Origin: Epithemia pelagica
Taxonomy: Eukaryota > Bacillariophyta > Bacillariophyceae > Surirellales > Surirellaceae
Length of the DNA stretch: 64,000 bases
Assembly (NCBI GenBank): GCA_946965045.2
Contig: OX337235.1
Span: forward strand, 2,185,508-2,249,507
Direction of reading: 5' to 3'
Part shown: positions 10,962 to 23,400 of the stretch, in pieces
Layout: the number at the start of each line of letters is the position of its first letter
How positions within the stretch are numbered: position 1 is the first letter of the stretch
Program-made: the position numbers and the translations under genes
Notes under the pieces: generated by a model
What the model saw: the letters and a program-made list of their open reading frames with translations, nothing else
The model's database searches: none
Told to the model about the DNA's origin: nothing

Positions 10962-11595
10962 TAATGGGGTCGCACTTGGACGACTTTGTGCGCACCCCGA
11001 AATGTATTGTACTTGTATGTCACGATGATATGTATTCGCTAAGTATCCTTGGTCAACGGAAACACCAAGTTGTCCCGGATGTCGCACAATATCTCAACGC
11101 ATTTGCATCTTATTGTAGATTAAAAGGCGAAACCTTCTCCTATTAGGTGGCTCGGCACGCGCCCACGTATTTCCAAGCACGTACGCCAACCAATATTCGT
11201 AATTCGTAGAAGGACTAAGGTATGAATCGCTGACGGGCGCGACACGAAACAAACAGAGGAGAGTGTGTAACCCTGGTGTCACAACTCACAACACCACAAA
11301 GACGGCGACTCGGCAATGGAACAAAGATAAGGCCAATCTTTCGACCCTAGCAACAACTCTGGAAATAAGTTGCTTTCTTCACGAAACGAAGTAAACACGC
11401 AACAATCTATTTCGCTGATCGATGCCATTTTTGCAACAATAGGGGCATCTATCACAGTAACGAACTGGTTCGTTGTTCGTCGTCATTGCCAACCACAACC
11501 ACCGTGTCACACAACCCGACACTCTTACACCGCTGACCTACTCCTAGTAACAAAGGTGGACGCCTTCTGCTTGTGCAAAATTCACTTGAGCAACG
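10962..11595. other. Intergenic region upstream of the STIMATE-like gene
   Basis: Presumed promoter and 5' UTR of the gene starting at 11596. Short open frames here have no protein character. Nothing else was recognised. Confidence 0.5.
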
Positions 11596-12553
11596 ATGGC
11601 CAATGGAGATGATGACGTTGTTTACATAAATGGTGGAGCCGACAATGAATATTGCAAGATATACGACAAGAATGATTTCTTTACAGTCCTTGTGCAGATA
11701 TTTCTAGCTTTGTTTGCGCTTTGTTCGCTATGGATCAAAAGAATGCAAGAGGTTCCGAGAAGAACCTTTTGGACATGGTTCATGGATGTGTTCAAACAAG
11801 GTCTAGGCGCCTGCTATGCTCATGTTCTCAATATGGTGCGTGTCACAATCCCATGCTTGGTCAGACGTGAATACTGTGTGTTCACAAAGCTACGAGCGGG
11901 AATCAGGAGAAAGATTGAAGCCTGAGAATGCTAACTTGTGTCCGTCCCGTTTCTTTTCATCATCGATGGAACAATAGGTGATTGCTGCTGTTCTTTCTGA
12001 AAACATGAGAGGAGAAGCTGAATTGAAGGACCAATGTGCTTGGTACGGGATAAGCTTCCTCATTGATACTACTTTGGGTCTGTTGCTGGCCATTATTTTC
12101 CTTCAGGTGCTTGACCGTATTGCCAACGAGTGGGACTGGGCTCATCTCAAACATTCTGGGGTATACGTTGGCCCAGATGGTTGGAAGCATTGGATCAGTC
12201 AAGTCGCGGCATGGATGGGAATTCTTACGATCGTGAAAATTATCATGTATCTGGTGATGTGGATTTTCTCCGAGCCGCTTGCGTTGATAGGGCAAGCTCT
12301 TTTTGCTCCACTACAAGGAAGTATTCGAATAGAGCTGATATTCGTGATGATTCTTTTCCCTGGCATCATGAATATTATCTATTTCTGGATTGCTGATCAT
12401 CACTTAAAAGCCAAAGGTGACCATGCAGGTGCTCACGAGCAACCCGAAGCAACAATTACACCCGACACAAAGCAAGACGCCCTTCTGGCATCATCAACGC
12501 AGAAACAAGACGAGCAACCCAAGCCACCTAGTCACGACGCTGTCGTAGTCTAG
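11596..12553 (+). CDS. STIMATE/TMEM110-family membrane protein
   Basis: Two exons, 11596-11835 and 11978-12553; the intron is 142 nt (GTGCGT...ATAG, phase 0), giving 271 residues. The first exon carries a TM helix (VLVQIFLALFALCSLWIKR) and the family motif PRRTFWTWFMDVFKQGLGACYAHVLNM. The second continues with WYGISFLIDTTLGLLLAIIFLQ and two more helices (WMGILTIVKIIMYLVMWIF and IELIFVMILFPGIMNIIYFW), then a polar tail. In animals STIMATE sits in the ER membrane near plasma-membrane junctions and promotes STIM-dependent calcium entry. A comparable ER-membrane role here is inferred from family membership only. An earlier stop in the retained intron confirms that splicing is needed. Confidence 0.85.
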
Positions 12554-13087
12554 TTCAAGCTAGCCTTTGGAAGCGATAATAGATCATCGATCATACTGGA
12601 ATTAAAGACGCGAGGAATACGGATAGTCAGAATAGTATGGGTTCCATATCTGGAATGTGTGGCCAAGGGTGCATCAAACGTTTTTCGACTTTGATCCAAT
12701 TGTGCTCTTGTTTCCTTTGTCGGGGTGAACGTGTCGGTCGGCTTTTCGAAGCGAGGAAGCACACCAACTATCCGTTAATCGATCCGTACGAGTCCGAGCC
12801 ATATCAAAAGACAGTCTGTTTTGCAACTATGCGCTATCCACTATAAAGTAGCCTGTGCGTTGGACTGACCAATTCGTGCGAGTGCGTGCGCTCTCCATCG
12901 GCTTGCGCGGGTCGGATCATCAAGACACCGTAGAATAATGGAAGCAAGAGTGGAACGAACAAACAAAGTCGCATGGAAGCGACCATGATGATTTGAATCG
13001 GACCTTTGATCTCGCCTTCAGAACAGATTGAAACAAGCTTAGTTCAAGTCATCTTTGTATCCTTCGTTTCAAATCATAGAGTCTAAA
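12554..13087. other. Intergenic region
   Basis: 534 bp between two + strand genes. An open frame at 12637-12846 contains a Cys-rich stretch but no recognisable domain. Nothing else is supported. Confidence 0.5.
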
Positions 13088-13773
13088 ATGTTGTCGCAAT
13101 ATACCACATACTTGGCAGAAAATTTGTGTGGAGGATCTTCTCGCAAGCTCATTGCAGGATGGTGGTGCGTTTCGCTTTGAGGCCGAGAATGAAACACCTT
13201 GCTCCTCTCATATTTGGATTGTTATCTGCAGGTATTCCATCCTTGTGATGACTTTAATACTGACGCTAATGAGTTTTCTGGTACTTGGCTCACGGCAGTT
13301 TTCCGAGGGCTTTGCCTCGTTTTGGTCCGGAATAATGTTGATAGGGTTATGCGTTGGAGGGACAATGATTATGCGAAGGTTTCATAATTCAATGGCTGTT
13401 GGATTTTTCATGGGATCTGTGGTCGCTATGGGTCAAATGTTCTTGCTCCTTTGCCTGATGTAAGTTTACGGGGTCTGGCTACGAGCTCTTGGATGTACCT
13501 ATGCACAACCTGATCCATTGTGTCTTGTCTATTGTTCTTTCTAGATATGCCGGATACAAGTTTGATCAAGACAAAGGTGCTGATTCTTCAGGGGTCGAAG
13601 AGTTCTGGATGTCATTGTTCTCTCTGATTCAAGCCCTTCTCCTTGGAAGCTTTGCTGCAATTCTGGCCGCTCACAGATCCGAAATTCTTGAGAAACCAGG
13701 AAGCGTTGTGATGGAAATGATGGATGAGATGCATGGCATAAAACCGGGTGGTGAACAAGGTGCAACAATATAG
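13088..13773 (+). CDS. Small four-helix membrane protein, unrecognised
   Basis: Three exons reassembled from splice sites: 13088-13164, 13232-13459, 13545-13773. Introns are 67 nt (GTGCGT...CTGCAG) and 85 nt (GTAAGT...TTCTAG), both phase 2, giving 177 residues. No in-frame ATG exists upstream of exon 2 without the first intron, which supports exon 1. Four hydrophobic helices are visible: SILVMTLILTLMSFLVLG, FWSGIMLIGLCVGGTMIM, MAVGFFMGSVVAMGQMFLLLCLIYAG and FWMSLFSLIQALLLGSFAAILAA. The C-terminus is short, polar and Met-rich. I do not recognise the family. Confidence 0.75.
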
Positions 13774-14212
13774 TCGTCAAACTCCACTCGTACTCCTTGC
13801 TTTGTTTCACGTCTGCTTCATTTTTATGCAGAGTTCGTTTGGTTCTGTGTTCACGATTCCTTGCCAGATCTTTCCATTTATGATGCATCACCGTTGATGG
13901 CTTTGTTAGAGATGTCAGATTATGATGCGTCGACGTGAGTTTGCATGGTATACTACTGCTAGAGGAATTTCGCCCGACTCGTAGGAGTAGACAGCTCCTA
14001 GATGGAGTAGCGAGTTAGTGCTAGGAGTAGATACTCCTCTACGGACGTAGCCAGAGAGGAGTAGGAGTAACGATTCCATTAGGATTAGGGATTATGGAAT
14101 CGTCCTTTAGTCGCACCGATGTGTCCTTCGTGCGTGTGTCAGCAATCCCAAGTCAGCGCAACAGGGCATGTCACGATGATCCTAGTCCTTCCATAATAAA
14201 CCGAGCGGCAGA
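13774..14212. other. Intergenic region with degenerate AGGAGTAG repeats
   Basis: Between about 13975 and 14075 the motif GGAGTAG / CTACTCC recurs in both orientations, giving potential small hairpins. Similar motifs occur near 20.18 kb and 58.2 kb. No gene was recognised. Confidence 0.5.
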
Positions 14213-14675
14213 ATGATCTCTCTTCGCGTATTGCTCTTACTGGCCCTGTTCCTATCGCAGACTACGGCTTTCGTCCCGCTTACACCTCGTCAGCCGTTGG
14301 CAGTCTCTGGTGCAAGGTATCACCCGACATCAGGCTCCGCGTTGGCGGAACGACGATGGAATTTCAATGAAGGGCAGAGCCCTTGGGGGCTGAAGAAGAA
14401 TGCTGAAATATGGAACGGTAGAGTAGCGCAGGTAAGTTTGGTTGCGTATTGGAATGCCGCAGAAGATATGTTTGCTAACATGTGTTATGTCATACAAGAT
14501 GGCCTTTGTTGTCGTCTTTTTGCAAGAGTTGATCCAGGGAAAAGGTGTTATCCAAGGAATCCAAGAAGGTGATGCTGTCAATATTGTTGCAGCCGCAGCT
14601 TTCTTTATTGTTACCTTGGGCTTGACTGGATTTCTTGCTTTGAAAGGTGACGACGATTACGTAAATCCAACTTAA
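14213..14675 (+). CDS. Plastid light-harvesting-like (HLIP/SEP-type) protein
   Basis: Two exons, 14213-14431 and 14499-14675; intron 67 nt (GTAAGT...ACAAG, phase 0), giving 131 residues. The N-terminus is a signal peptide (MISLRVLLLLALFLSQTTA) followed by FVPL, the Phe at +1 that marks import into secondary plastids of diatoms. The mature part carries the chlorophyll-binding-type motif ExWNGRxAQMAF (residues ~66-76), a helix with ELIQGKG, and a second helix (VAAAAFFIVTLGLTGFLAL). Proteins of this type bind pigments or assist photosystem assembly under stress. The splice junction falls within the NGRVAQ-MAF motif, which reads through cleanly only when the intron is removed. Confidence 0.85.
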
Positions 14676-14796
14676 GCATTTCACATACATTGACGCAAGA
14701 CCTAGAGGGCGCAGAAAGCACATGCCATTTAATTGAGTGGAGAGATTAAGTTTGATATATGGCTTATGTCCTCAAAGCGTGACATCTTTTCCAGAT

Positions 14797-16899
14797 CTAT
14801 TGGTCCACTTTAGTGACTCGGTTAAAACGTTCTCTGTCCTTCCTGCTATTCCTGAGTTCATCTGCAAGTCTTCGAGACTCTTCCGCAGCACGCAAAACAG
14901 CTTCTCTTGTTTGTTCCACATTCATCATCCATTCTCTGTCGACACCCTCTGGTGTTGAGTATTCACGTTTTCCACCCGATGTCACGTTTTCCCTGTGATA
15001 ACATGATTCGAATATATCGTTCTCGACGGTATCGGTTAAATCGATAACTTCTTCCGTAGGAGGTTCTTGAATAGAGAGTCGCTCTGCTGAAGGATCACGC
15101 TTTGTTCTCGTTCTTGCATTGTGGCCCCCGAATTCTGGTGCCTCACGGGATTCCTTGCGACTTCTTTTCAACATGGCGTTCTCTGGACCACCAAACCCTG
15201 AGGAACGACTGGGAAGATTTGAGGACTTTTTCTTCTTCTTTTTCTTTTTCTTTCTCTTCTCTTCTTTTGCCCTTGTAGTTGGGGAACGTGGACTTGACGC
15301 ATGAACTGGAGACTCAGATTCACTGTGACTGATCTTTACTACAGGAGCCTGTTGGATCACACCAGACTGCGTCATTCCCTCATATGGTCTAACTCGGACA
15401 TGGTGTATTGGAGACGAGAAATTTCCTTTTGGGCTAGAATTCTTGTCCTCCGAAAAAAGAGAAGTCCCAGACGTTCCGAAATTTCCAGTAGACTCGGCCG
15501 ACTTGATCCAAGTATTTGAAAGCAAATCTTCCTGGTCCTGTGTATCGTTGCCAGATTTTAATTTTCTTTCATTGTTGCAATGAAAATTAGTTTCAAATCA
15601 TCTTTATCGAACATTAGATAACACCACGTACCTTTTCTCGGATACACCTTCGGTATCGACATGAGGATTCGGAGCATGCAGAGCTCCATCCGACAGCACA
15701 TTGTACTTGCCGCTAGGTGATTCATCTATAGGACTGCGACGTGGCAGCATCGGAGGGTCTCGTGAGGTTCTCCTTTTTTCCGAGTTTACGTCCTCATCAC
15801 AAGACTCAGGTGGAATCCTGTGAGGTCCTAGTTTGGAAGACAATGGAGGGTGATCGTTAGGATCAACTTCGTTGGCACTGCTTAATCCACCCTGTGCTGT
15901 CGAGCTCGAATCGCAAACATGCTTCAATGGGATCACAGGTTTGGGACTCGGTAACTCGTCTCCTACTTTGGGCTTCGCCTTTTCGCCACCATTGCTCACT
16001 GCCCCTTTGATCTCCATAACTTCCACATGGTCTTGGGAATTTCCAGTTACCTCGCCCCGTACGTTTTTTCCTTCTTTTAGGCTGTTTCCGTTTACGGAGG
16101 TGGATCGGGTAGATTCAACTTGTGGCTCTTTCTCTTTCGTACTTGGTGCTTCGGGTTTATCAAGAACAGAGCCTTCTGTTTGTGTATCATTGTCGTTCTT
16201 TGCATGACTGATTCCATTTTCGTGCTCATTCTGGGAAACCATCAAGTGGCTCTCTGCAATACCTCGGAGACCCGATAAAAGTGAGGATTTATGAAATGGT
16301 TGGGCTTCCAGTATCTTTTGATCCTTTGAAAATAATGTAGATTGTTGAAAGTCATTTCCGAAGAAATGTGACTGGCCCAGTCCACAGTCATATCCTTCTA
16401 TCCAGGCACATCCATGATCCAGCATCTGCACAACTTTGGGCATAAATTTGGATTCATATTTTGCCGATGTGCCGGTCGTGGTGAAGTCTGACTCAAGGTT
16501 GGATACCACCGAAGCTTTTGGTGATTCTGATTCTGCTTCTTCAATCATCCGAAATCTGTCTACATCTGACCGAACTGATGCTGTGTTTTGATGGTCCTCT
16601 TCGACCTCGCTGCTAAGACTGCTTTCCGTGGCACGCAACTTGCTGCCTTTCCTTCGTGGAATAAGAATTTCGGGTAAGGGATGCTCACCATAACCCGTCA
16701 AATTGTCGTCCTCAGTGATTTCTCGTTCTTTCTTTTGTTCTCCCTCCGTGTCGTTGTCTGATGTCATGGTGAAGTTGAGTTGGTCCAGGTTGGTCAAGTC
16801 AATGGGAGTATCATCGTTGCTCGTTGAGGTGGAATCAACTTTGAAGAAAGGTGAACTTGGATCTTTCGAGCTATCATGCATGTCCCATTCATCGATCAT
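14797..16899 (-). CDS. Disordered protein with GCAW module (family member 1)
   Basis: Two exons, 16899-15632 and 15565-14797. The intron is 66 nt (GTACGT...AAAG, phase 2), and joining gives an uninterrupted 678-residue protein. Nearly all of it is charged, Ser/Pro-rich, low-complexity sequence. A conserved module around residues 145-165 reads MPKVVQMLDHGCAWIEGYDCGLG. Two V/P-I-D-L-T cores, near the N-terminus (TPIDLTNLD) and in the C-terminal part (EEVIDLTDTVE), resemble SUMO-interacting motifs. A lysine run (KRKKKKKKKKKSS) could be a nuclear signal. The C-terminus is a charged helix (REAVLRAAEESRRLADELRNSRKD). It shares the module with the genes at 17602-19686 and 26850-32165. Function unknown. 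Confidence 0.8.
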
Positions 16900-17601
16900 T
16901 GTCTCACAAAAGTTGCAATATGATTTCTAGTTTGACCAAGGTTGAATATGTCCAGTTATTAGCGCGCTTGTAATCTTTGCTATGGTCTCTGGTCACGTCC
17001 GGAACAGATCTTGGTTGTCGCAGTGTCGATGATGATGATGATCGATTGCGAGAATCCAGAATCCAGACGCACCCCCTACAATAAAAACGTCCCGAATTAC
17101 ACTAATATAGAATTTTCTCAACCGATGCCAATCATATCTTCAATAAGCAAAACCGATGCGCATCCGTTGAGCTTCTTCGGAAATTTAACTACTGGACACT
17201 GCGCATGCTTCCGCTACCGTTGGAAATGGAGAACGCCGGGGGACCCTCTATTCCGTAATTAGCAAGCAACTTCACCTTTTATAGCTCCGAATTCCCAACA
17301 GTATCGTTCCCAGATCCAAAAGCCTGGCTGAAACCCTGCTTCCTAATAGGTGTAAATAGTTTACGATCAATTCCTCACAGTTCTGAAAATCCTGCTCAAG
17401 GGTTTCGCAATCATCTGTGTCGGAGATGAGTCTTCCATGTGGATGTGGGAAAAAAGATCGACAATAGTATCGTTTCTATTATGGTTCATTGTCATTGAAT
17501 GATCTCCTGCATCTCATGACTGTCGGAAAAAAGAAAAACAAGGAACACCACCCATGTACTTTTGAATCTTGTACGTGACAGAACTCTGGGCGCGAAAAGT
17601 T
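16900..17601. other. Intergenic region
   Basis: About 700 bp upstream of family member 1 and downstream of member 2. Only a short GATGAT run near 17027-17042 stands out. No gene was recognised. Confidence 0.5.
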
Positions 17602-19686
17602 TCATGAACTGCCTTGTACAGTCCCTGTTGAGAAACCAGTTTTTCCAGACGTGTGCTTCAACCTTTCTTTCTTGTGCTTCAGTTCCGAGGCACGCTCCCT
17701 TAATTTCTCCAAAAATTCGATTGCCTCTATCCTTTGTTCTTCTGAGAAACTCACGAGAAGATCAAGGTCTTGATCGGCGTCCCATTTTTTGTTCAACCAT
17801 TGTTGTCGTTCGGCACGAACTTCTTTCTGCCCAGCGACAAAAGCTTCCATAGCGGAGGAGCGGTGTTCTGATGCACTTTCCATATGGGAAATCAACTTCT
17901 CGCCTACTCCTTCATTTAGGTCACCCGAAGAACCACTGTATACAAGATCGTCGTCGTTTATTAAATCTGGCCGAATCTCTTCTGGATCCATCGTTTTCCT
18001 CATAAATAGGCCTTCTTGAAGAGCTGAGTTGTCTGCATGGTGGCTGCTGCGAAAATGTTGTTGCCTTTCCTCCGGGGGGTCAAGCACACCTTTCGCCTCG
18101 TTTGATTCCACGTACTCGGATCCACTCTTCTCATCACCTTGGTGTACTCTTTGTCGTTCTTCATCACTCACGGAGTTATGAATTTCATTGTATTCCATTG
18201 TTTCATTATCTATCTCCAATCCCGTCACTTCTTGTTGCAACTGATCGTCTTCGGCATTTCCATGAATACTGTTTGGTACAGAGCTGTCCAGAGTTTGTTG
18301 CACCACGTCTTTGTGTAAAGTTTCTGAAAGGTGCTCATTTCGGTTATACAACTTGGATTCTTCGTCTTGATCGACAACATGCATTGCCGACAACTCTGTC
18401 TCCTTCGTATCTTCAGAACGCATCGAGGTGAGAACGCCAAACTCTTCCCCAGACACTGGGGGTGAAGTGTCCGCATGTGCTAAATCACTACGAACAACGT
18501 GGGTTGTCCCTCCCTCTATGTTAATTCCTCCCTCAACGCTCATGGTGTATTCCACATTCTCTTCCTGCTCTTGCTCACCATTGATTTTGTCTTGTTCCTG
18601 TTGTGTATCGTCCATATTTTCTACATCTTTGTCTCCCAAATCCTCGTCTCTTCTAATCAGAATTGACTTCAACGTCCGTGCCCCAGACAAATCAGTGTCC
18701 TTCATCCCATTCCTTGATTTTTCCTGGTAGCGATTATCCCCCATCACGTACGGAAACGTTGGAAATTCCCCTCTTCCCAATACCTCTGCAGCGTCGTGTC
18801 GAGCACTGCCACTTTCAGTTTTTCGATGGCTGAACTCTCGAGTATGATAATCTCGATCAAGATGCTCTTGAAGCTCCATCCCCCTTTGGCTTTGTTCGAG
18901 ATCTCTATGAGCATCTGACCTCCCTCGAGTCCCTTGTCTGCGTGCCCTCATCGCACCCTGTTGCTTCTTCGGTGTTTTAATAATCCCTGGGTAAATTTCT
19001 TCCGAGCGAGAGTCCATGCGATCGCGGGCTGTTTGCGTTGGCAAGGATGTACACATTTCCATCAGGGGTGTTTTCTTTTTCATATTTATTGCAGAAAACT
19101 GATTACAGAATTGAAGAGTGCCACTTCCATTCGACCGTGAAGATCTGCCTTGACCAGAGCTGAAGCCACAATTTTGACCTTCAAGCCAAGCGCAGCCCCT
19201 GTCAAGCATCTTGACAATCATTGGCACTGTGGTCGACTGGAAGTTTTTGTGTAAATATGAATCTTCTGATCCCAAATAGGAAACAAGCGAGATCTTTGAA
19301 TCTGTATCCTCTCTGGTATCCGTATCTTCTCTGGTATCGGTATCCCGCCCATCGCTTTCAACTTCAGCAAAATCAATCTCCGTCTTTCTGAAGTCAAAGG
19401 TCACCTTACGAGGGACAAAGGAATTGATTTCTGACGGAGGAGCGTCTTTTGACTCACGTTTAGGAGCAGAATATGTTTCACCATCATCTCCGACGTTAGG
19501 CTCAAGTTTGTACCGATTCAATAGTTCCTGCGAATTGGACAAGCTCTGCGACGACGAAGAAGCCTGTGACAATTTCAATTGAAGCTGTTCGACGATCTGG
19601 GAAGGCTCTGGGTTGCTCCTGTTGCTTTGATAGATCTCATTCGAGAATTCTGTTGATTGAATGGTTTCCTGTTCGAACGAGGTCAT
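17602..19686 (-). CDS. Disordered protein with GCAW module (family member 2)
   Basis: Single open frame of 694 residues from the ATG at 19686. The conserved module lies at about residues 125-170: DTDSKISLVSYLGSEDS, then TTVPMIVKMLDRGCAWLEG, then NCGF, followed by a basic KKKTPLM segment. It is almost identical to the module in the 26850-32165 protein. Immediately before it is a short DTREDTDTREDTD duplication. The middle 400 residues are acidic and disordered. The C-terminus is a helix, SEEQRIEAIEFLEKLRERASELKHKKERLK, matching the C-terminal helix of the 26850-32165 protein. This is a tandem paralogue on the same strand; function unknown. Confidence 0.8.
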   Translation of the reverse strand: MTSFEQETIQSTEFSNEIYQSNRSNPEPSQIVEQLQLKLSQASSSSQSLSNSQELLNRYKLEPNVGDDGETYSAPKRESKDAPPSEINSFVPRKVTFDFRKTEIDFAEVESDGRDTDTREDTDTREDTDSKISLVSYLGSEDSYLHKNFQSTTVPMIVKMLDRGCAWLEGQNCGFSSGQGRSSRSNGSGTLQFCNQFSAINMKKKTPLMEMCTSLPTQTARDRMDSRSEEIYPGIIKTPKKQQGAMRARRQGTRGRSDAHRDLEQSQRGMELQEHLDRDYHTREFSHRKTESGSARHDAAEVLGRGEFPTFPYVMGDNRYQEKSRNGMKDTDLSGARTLKSILIRRDEDLGDKDVENMDDTQQEQDKINGEQEQEENVEYTMSVEGGINIEGGTTHVVRSDLAHADTSPPVSGEEFGVLTSMRSEDTKETELSAMHVVDQDEESKLYNRNEHLSETLHKDVVQQTLDSSVPNSIHGNAEDDQLQQEVTGLEIDNETMEYNEIHNSVSDEERQRVHQGDEKSGSEYVESNEAKGVLDPPEERQQHFRSSHHADNSALQEGLFMRKTMDPEEIRPDLINDDDLVYSGSSGDLNEGVGEKLISHMESASEHRSSAMEAFVAGQKEVRAERQQWLNKKWDADQDLDLLVSFSEEQRIEAIEFLEKLRERASELKHKKERLKHTSGKTGFSTGTVQGSS

Positions 19687-20288
19687 CCTCTCGAGAATTT
19701 CCTTATGAAGATTCGAAACTTTCTCACTTTAGCGCATTGGCCATGTACACAGCAATCTCTTGCATTAGAGATAGTCGATGGTCGATGGTCGATGGTCGAT
19801 GGTCGATGGTCGACAGGAGGGGCTCTTGTTCAATACACGAGAATTATCGAAGAGAGGTAACTTGTAATTTGCTCTGGCATTCTTGTTTCTGGGGTTGCAC
19901 TCGTCGCAACTGACATGAGAAGGCCCGTGCACGTGTCGATCGCGAAGGCGGCCTCGCTCAGACGGGAATCACATTTAACATCTTAGGAATACAATAGTCC
20001 GACGTCAATCATGCATCCGTTGGAGCGCTCGCTCTTTCTGTATGTATTTTCCCATACAACGACTAGTTAGTAAACCTGTTGCGCACTTAGAAGTATTGGA
20101 AATTATTTAATGTATTTAGGCCCTATCCCTATTGATCTATCTATTGTAGGTATTCTTCGAGGTAGCCTAGGTAGGAGTAGCTACTGGGGATTCGGATTGG
20201 GTAGTCTCCTCCATCCAAAGTGAGGGTCGAACCTGATCCGTTTACTCCACCAATTACACACTAATTAGCATATACGTCAAAGTGATTG
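19687..20288. other. Intergenic region left of Copia element 1
   Basis: Upstream side of family member 2. Holds a heptamer microsatellite (19774-19814) and ends in the ATTG target duplication (20285-20288) of the Copia element. Confidence 0.6.
19774..19814. repeat. (GTCGATG)n heptamer microsatellite
   Basis: Five perfect copies of GTCGATG plus a partial sixth ending GTCGAC. It lies about 90 bp upstream of the start codon of family member 2, so it may fall in the promoter or 5' UTR. Confidence 0.9.
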
Positions 20289-20447
20289 TGTCTTGTTCCA
20301 GTCGATACCTTATTCAACGTGCAAATTAAAAGATATTATAAGGCTAAACCACTAATGTAAGGATCCCCAAAATAGTAACCATGTAAACGGTAAAACCCCC
20401 AAAGATTTCCCATATCCGGGTTTTGTTCCCACGACCCGAATAAGACA
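20289..20447 (-). repeat. Copia element 1, 3' LTR
   Basis: 159 bp, begins TGTCTTG and ends ATAAGACA, with 6-bp inverted termini TGTCTT/AAGACA. I found no difference from the copy at 26501-26659. Confidence 0.95.
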
Positions 20448-20478
20448 GTCCCCGCAAAGTGTAGCTCACCCCGAGAAT

Positions 20479-23400
20479 TCACTTTGTTGTCCCCCGCGGT
20501 TGTGAGGGAGGTCCCCGGTCCCCAAATGCCGATGAATATGTGAACTGTGAGATCAAGTTATTTCTTCGACTCTGGGGAAGCATCTTGGTAAACAAGTCAG
20601 CAATGTTGGTCTCCGTGTCTTCCTTGCCGACTCTGACGATTCCTGCGGCTGCCGCTTCACGGACCGAATGATAGTTGATGGCGTTGTGTCGCTTGCTCAG
20701 GATGGATGAAGGTATGCTGGTATTTTTGACAACGCCTCGATTGTCACAGAGAATATTGGCCGGACCGACAACCGGAACACCGAACATTCGCAACTTATAC
20801 CGCATCCCAACAATCAACTCTTTGGCGATTCTCATCGCCACGAATTCGCTCCCGAAACTGGATGTTTCCACGGTATTTTGGCGTTTTGAGAACCAAAGGA
20901 TCGGAGCGTTCTGCAAGAACACCAATATGCCTGTGTGGGATCGACGCGTGACGACATTCCCAGCATGATCTGCGTCCACGAAGCACGTGATTTCCACCGG
21001 ATTCCCAAGCGGTGTCGGCATGTCTGCTGGTACTTCTTCCGCTACGTCCCCGTAAAACTCTTTCCACTCTTCGATCGGTGTCTGCGCGAAACAACTCTCG
21101 TCTAGCTTCACTGTGACAGGGTCGAATACCATCTTGAGCTTCGGGTGAGATTTGAGGAATGAAAACACGCAATACACAGCTTCAAGATGTCCCTTCCGCG
21201 GATTTGCTAGATACTGTGACATGATCGAAACTTCCAAGTAGATATCCACGCGGCCAATCTCGACCGCCCATCTCAACACACCAATCAGCTGTTGGTACCG
21301 AGCTCTCATCTTATCATCCAGCTCCTCAGAAGTATCAAGCTCGGGCTTGTACGAAGTTTCGATTGGTACCCGCGCAGTTGTTTTGAGATGTTTTCCGTCC
21401 CCGTCTTCCAGCAACAATTGCTCCACCACTTTGATCGCGTTATTTACGTACTTCTCGCTGGACATACCCCATGCCGTTCCCCCTGTGGGCAGGTTGTGTT
21501 GGTACACCTGCGCCCCCAGGTACGTGGTCGGTGGTCCGATACTCCCTTTCTTTATCTTGTAATGGCGGTCTATCTCCTCAAACACTGGTTCAGGCTTGTG
21601 GCTGACAAGCAAGATGTCATCAACGTAAACTAAAATCAGCTCATAGTACGGTTCCCCATTGTCACGCTTTCGTTCCCGTCGTAGGACACATGGATCCGCC
21701 TTGGTATCAACATATCCCATGTCATAGAGAGTGCTCACCAGCGTCGCTCGCCAACTGGCTCCCGAGGATTTTAGCCCGTAAAGCGCTCTTGTCATCACGC
21801 ACACCTTCCCTTGAAACTCTGAACCCACTTCCGCTCCACCTAGGAACCAAATCTTCTCGCGACATGGCGCATTAAGGTAGGCATTTCCAATGTCACAAGC
21901 CAGTACGTCTAGGTCATTCAAGGCTGCGATTAGAAACGCTATCCGAATTGAATCGCGACTCACAACGCTCGAATAAGTAAGACTTGATGGGGCATCTGTC
22001 ATGTGCCCACCAGCCACCAATCTGGCTTTTCTCGTCAGGTCCATCTTCACATCGAAAACCATGTGGCACTTGATTTCCGTGTACCCTATTAGCTGTCGCC
22101 CTGCTCGCACCTCCGCAAGCACGAGATCGTCGCGAGCCTCCCAGGCCACCTTCACGACTCCTAGTTCCTTCGCGATCGCGTCCCGCCAGAACGTCGTCCC
22201 CGTCTCTTTGTCAAACTGTAACGCCTCTTCCACGGAATGTGGCAGTCGCACCCCATACTTGTGTGTCAGTTTCCAATACTTTTTCTGCTTCTTCTTTTTC
22301 CCAACGACCTTGTTTATGATCCTTCGTTTGTGATTCATGACACGTGGCACCCACCAGTGGAATGCCGGTTCCTGCTCTAACCCTTGTGCGACTATATATT
22401 CTGCTAACTCTATGGGGTATCCGTCCTTTGCTTCCCGAAGCGGTATCCATGACTGACTCCCATCCTTCCATTCAATCGCAATTTCCCACCCTTTCGTCGT
22501 TCTTCTTGGTACCTTGTTCCCATTCTTGGACACTATGAAACCGTCGTCCTTCCCAACGGCGTCCCCGTTTTTCCTGTGCCCAATGATCTCGCTCATGATT
22601 GCGAACTGTCGACCTTGATCATCCAGCTGCGAATACAGCGACTCCGCAATGACATTGGCGGTGTATTCCTGGATGACACCTCCAGGGAAACTCACATCGT
22701 AAGCTCTACTGTCAAAGAGTGGATTCTTGTGCCTCGTTCCGATTGGTTTGCCATCTAACCCTTTCTTCCTCTTCACTACCGTCCCGAGCAACGTTTCACC
22801 GCCAACGTCTAACTGGATTTGCGCCCCCAAGTAGTTGTCATACTCCTCGCCAAGGTCGTCCGCTTCTGGCTTCGGTTCCTGGATCATCTTCCCGTATTCT
22901 TCATCCGTCGGAATTACACCTTTTACTTGAGTGTCGTCCTCGACCGGTTCCTCTACGTCCTCCAAAAATCCTGGTCCCTTGCTCTCCCAATCCACAAAAT
23001 TCGTATCGTCGAGGCGCTGCTCAACAATCAACCGGAACTCTTGAATCTTTGCCGTGATGGCTGGTTCCGCCTGTTCCTGCTCCGTCACATGTTGCACGGT
23101 TGTCCTTGCCAACACTTTTCCTGCTTTAGTGAGAATCCAATAACAAAGGTCGCTGCCAATTCGATGCGCTATCCCCAGCCAGAACCCAAGGTGACGATGT
23201 TCATCCGACGTATCGGCTTTGGTGTTGTCATGATACCAGACAATATCGAAAAACTGGAAATCGATCCACTCCGAGATGTCGGGTGTCTCGCCTGTAAGTC
23301 GTTCTATGCCGCTGCGGCTGTCATGTCCCCGGGCGACGCGACTAAGTACACCCGACTCATGAACCAACCCATAATCCCACAGACGACGAGGAACCCGACA

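Noticed and set aside
15119-15304. Plus-strand frame with a poly-Phe run
   Set aside because: Antisense of the lysine-rich tract in disordered-family member 1.
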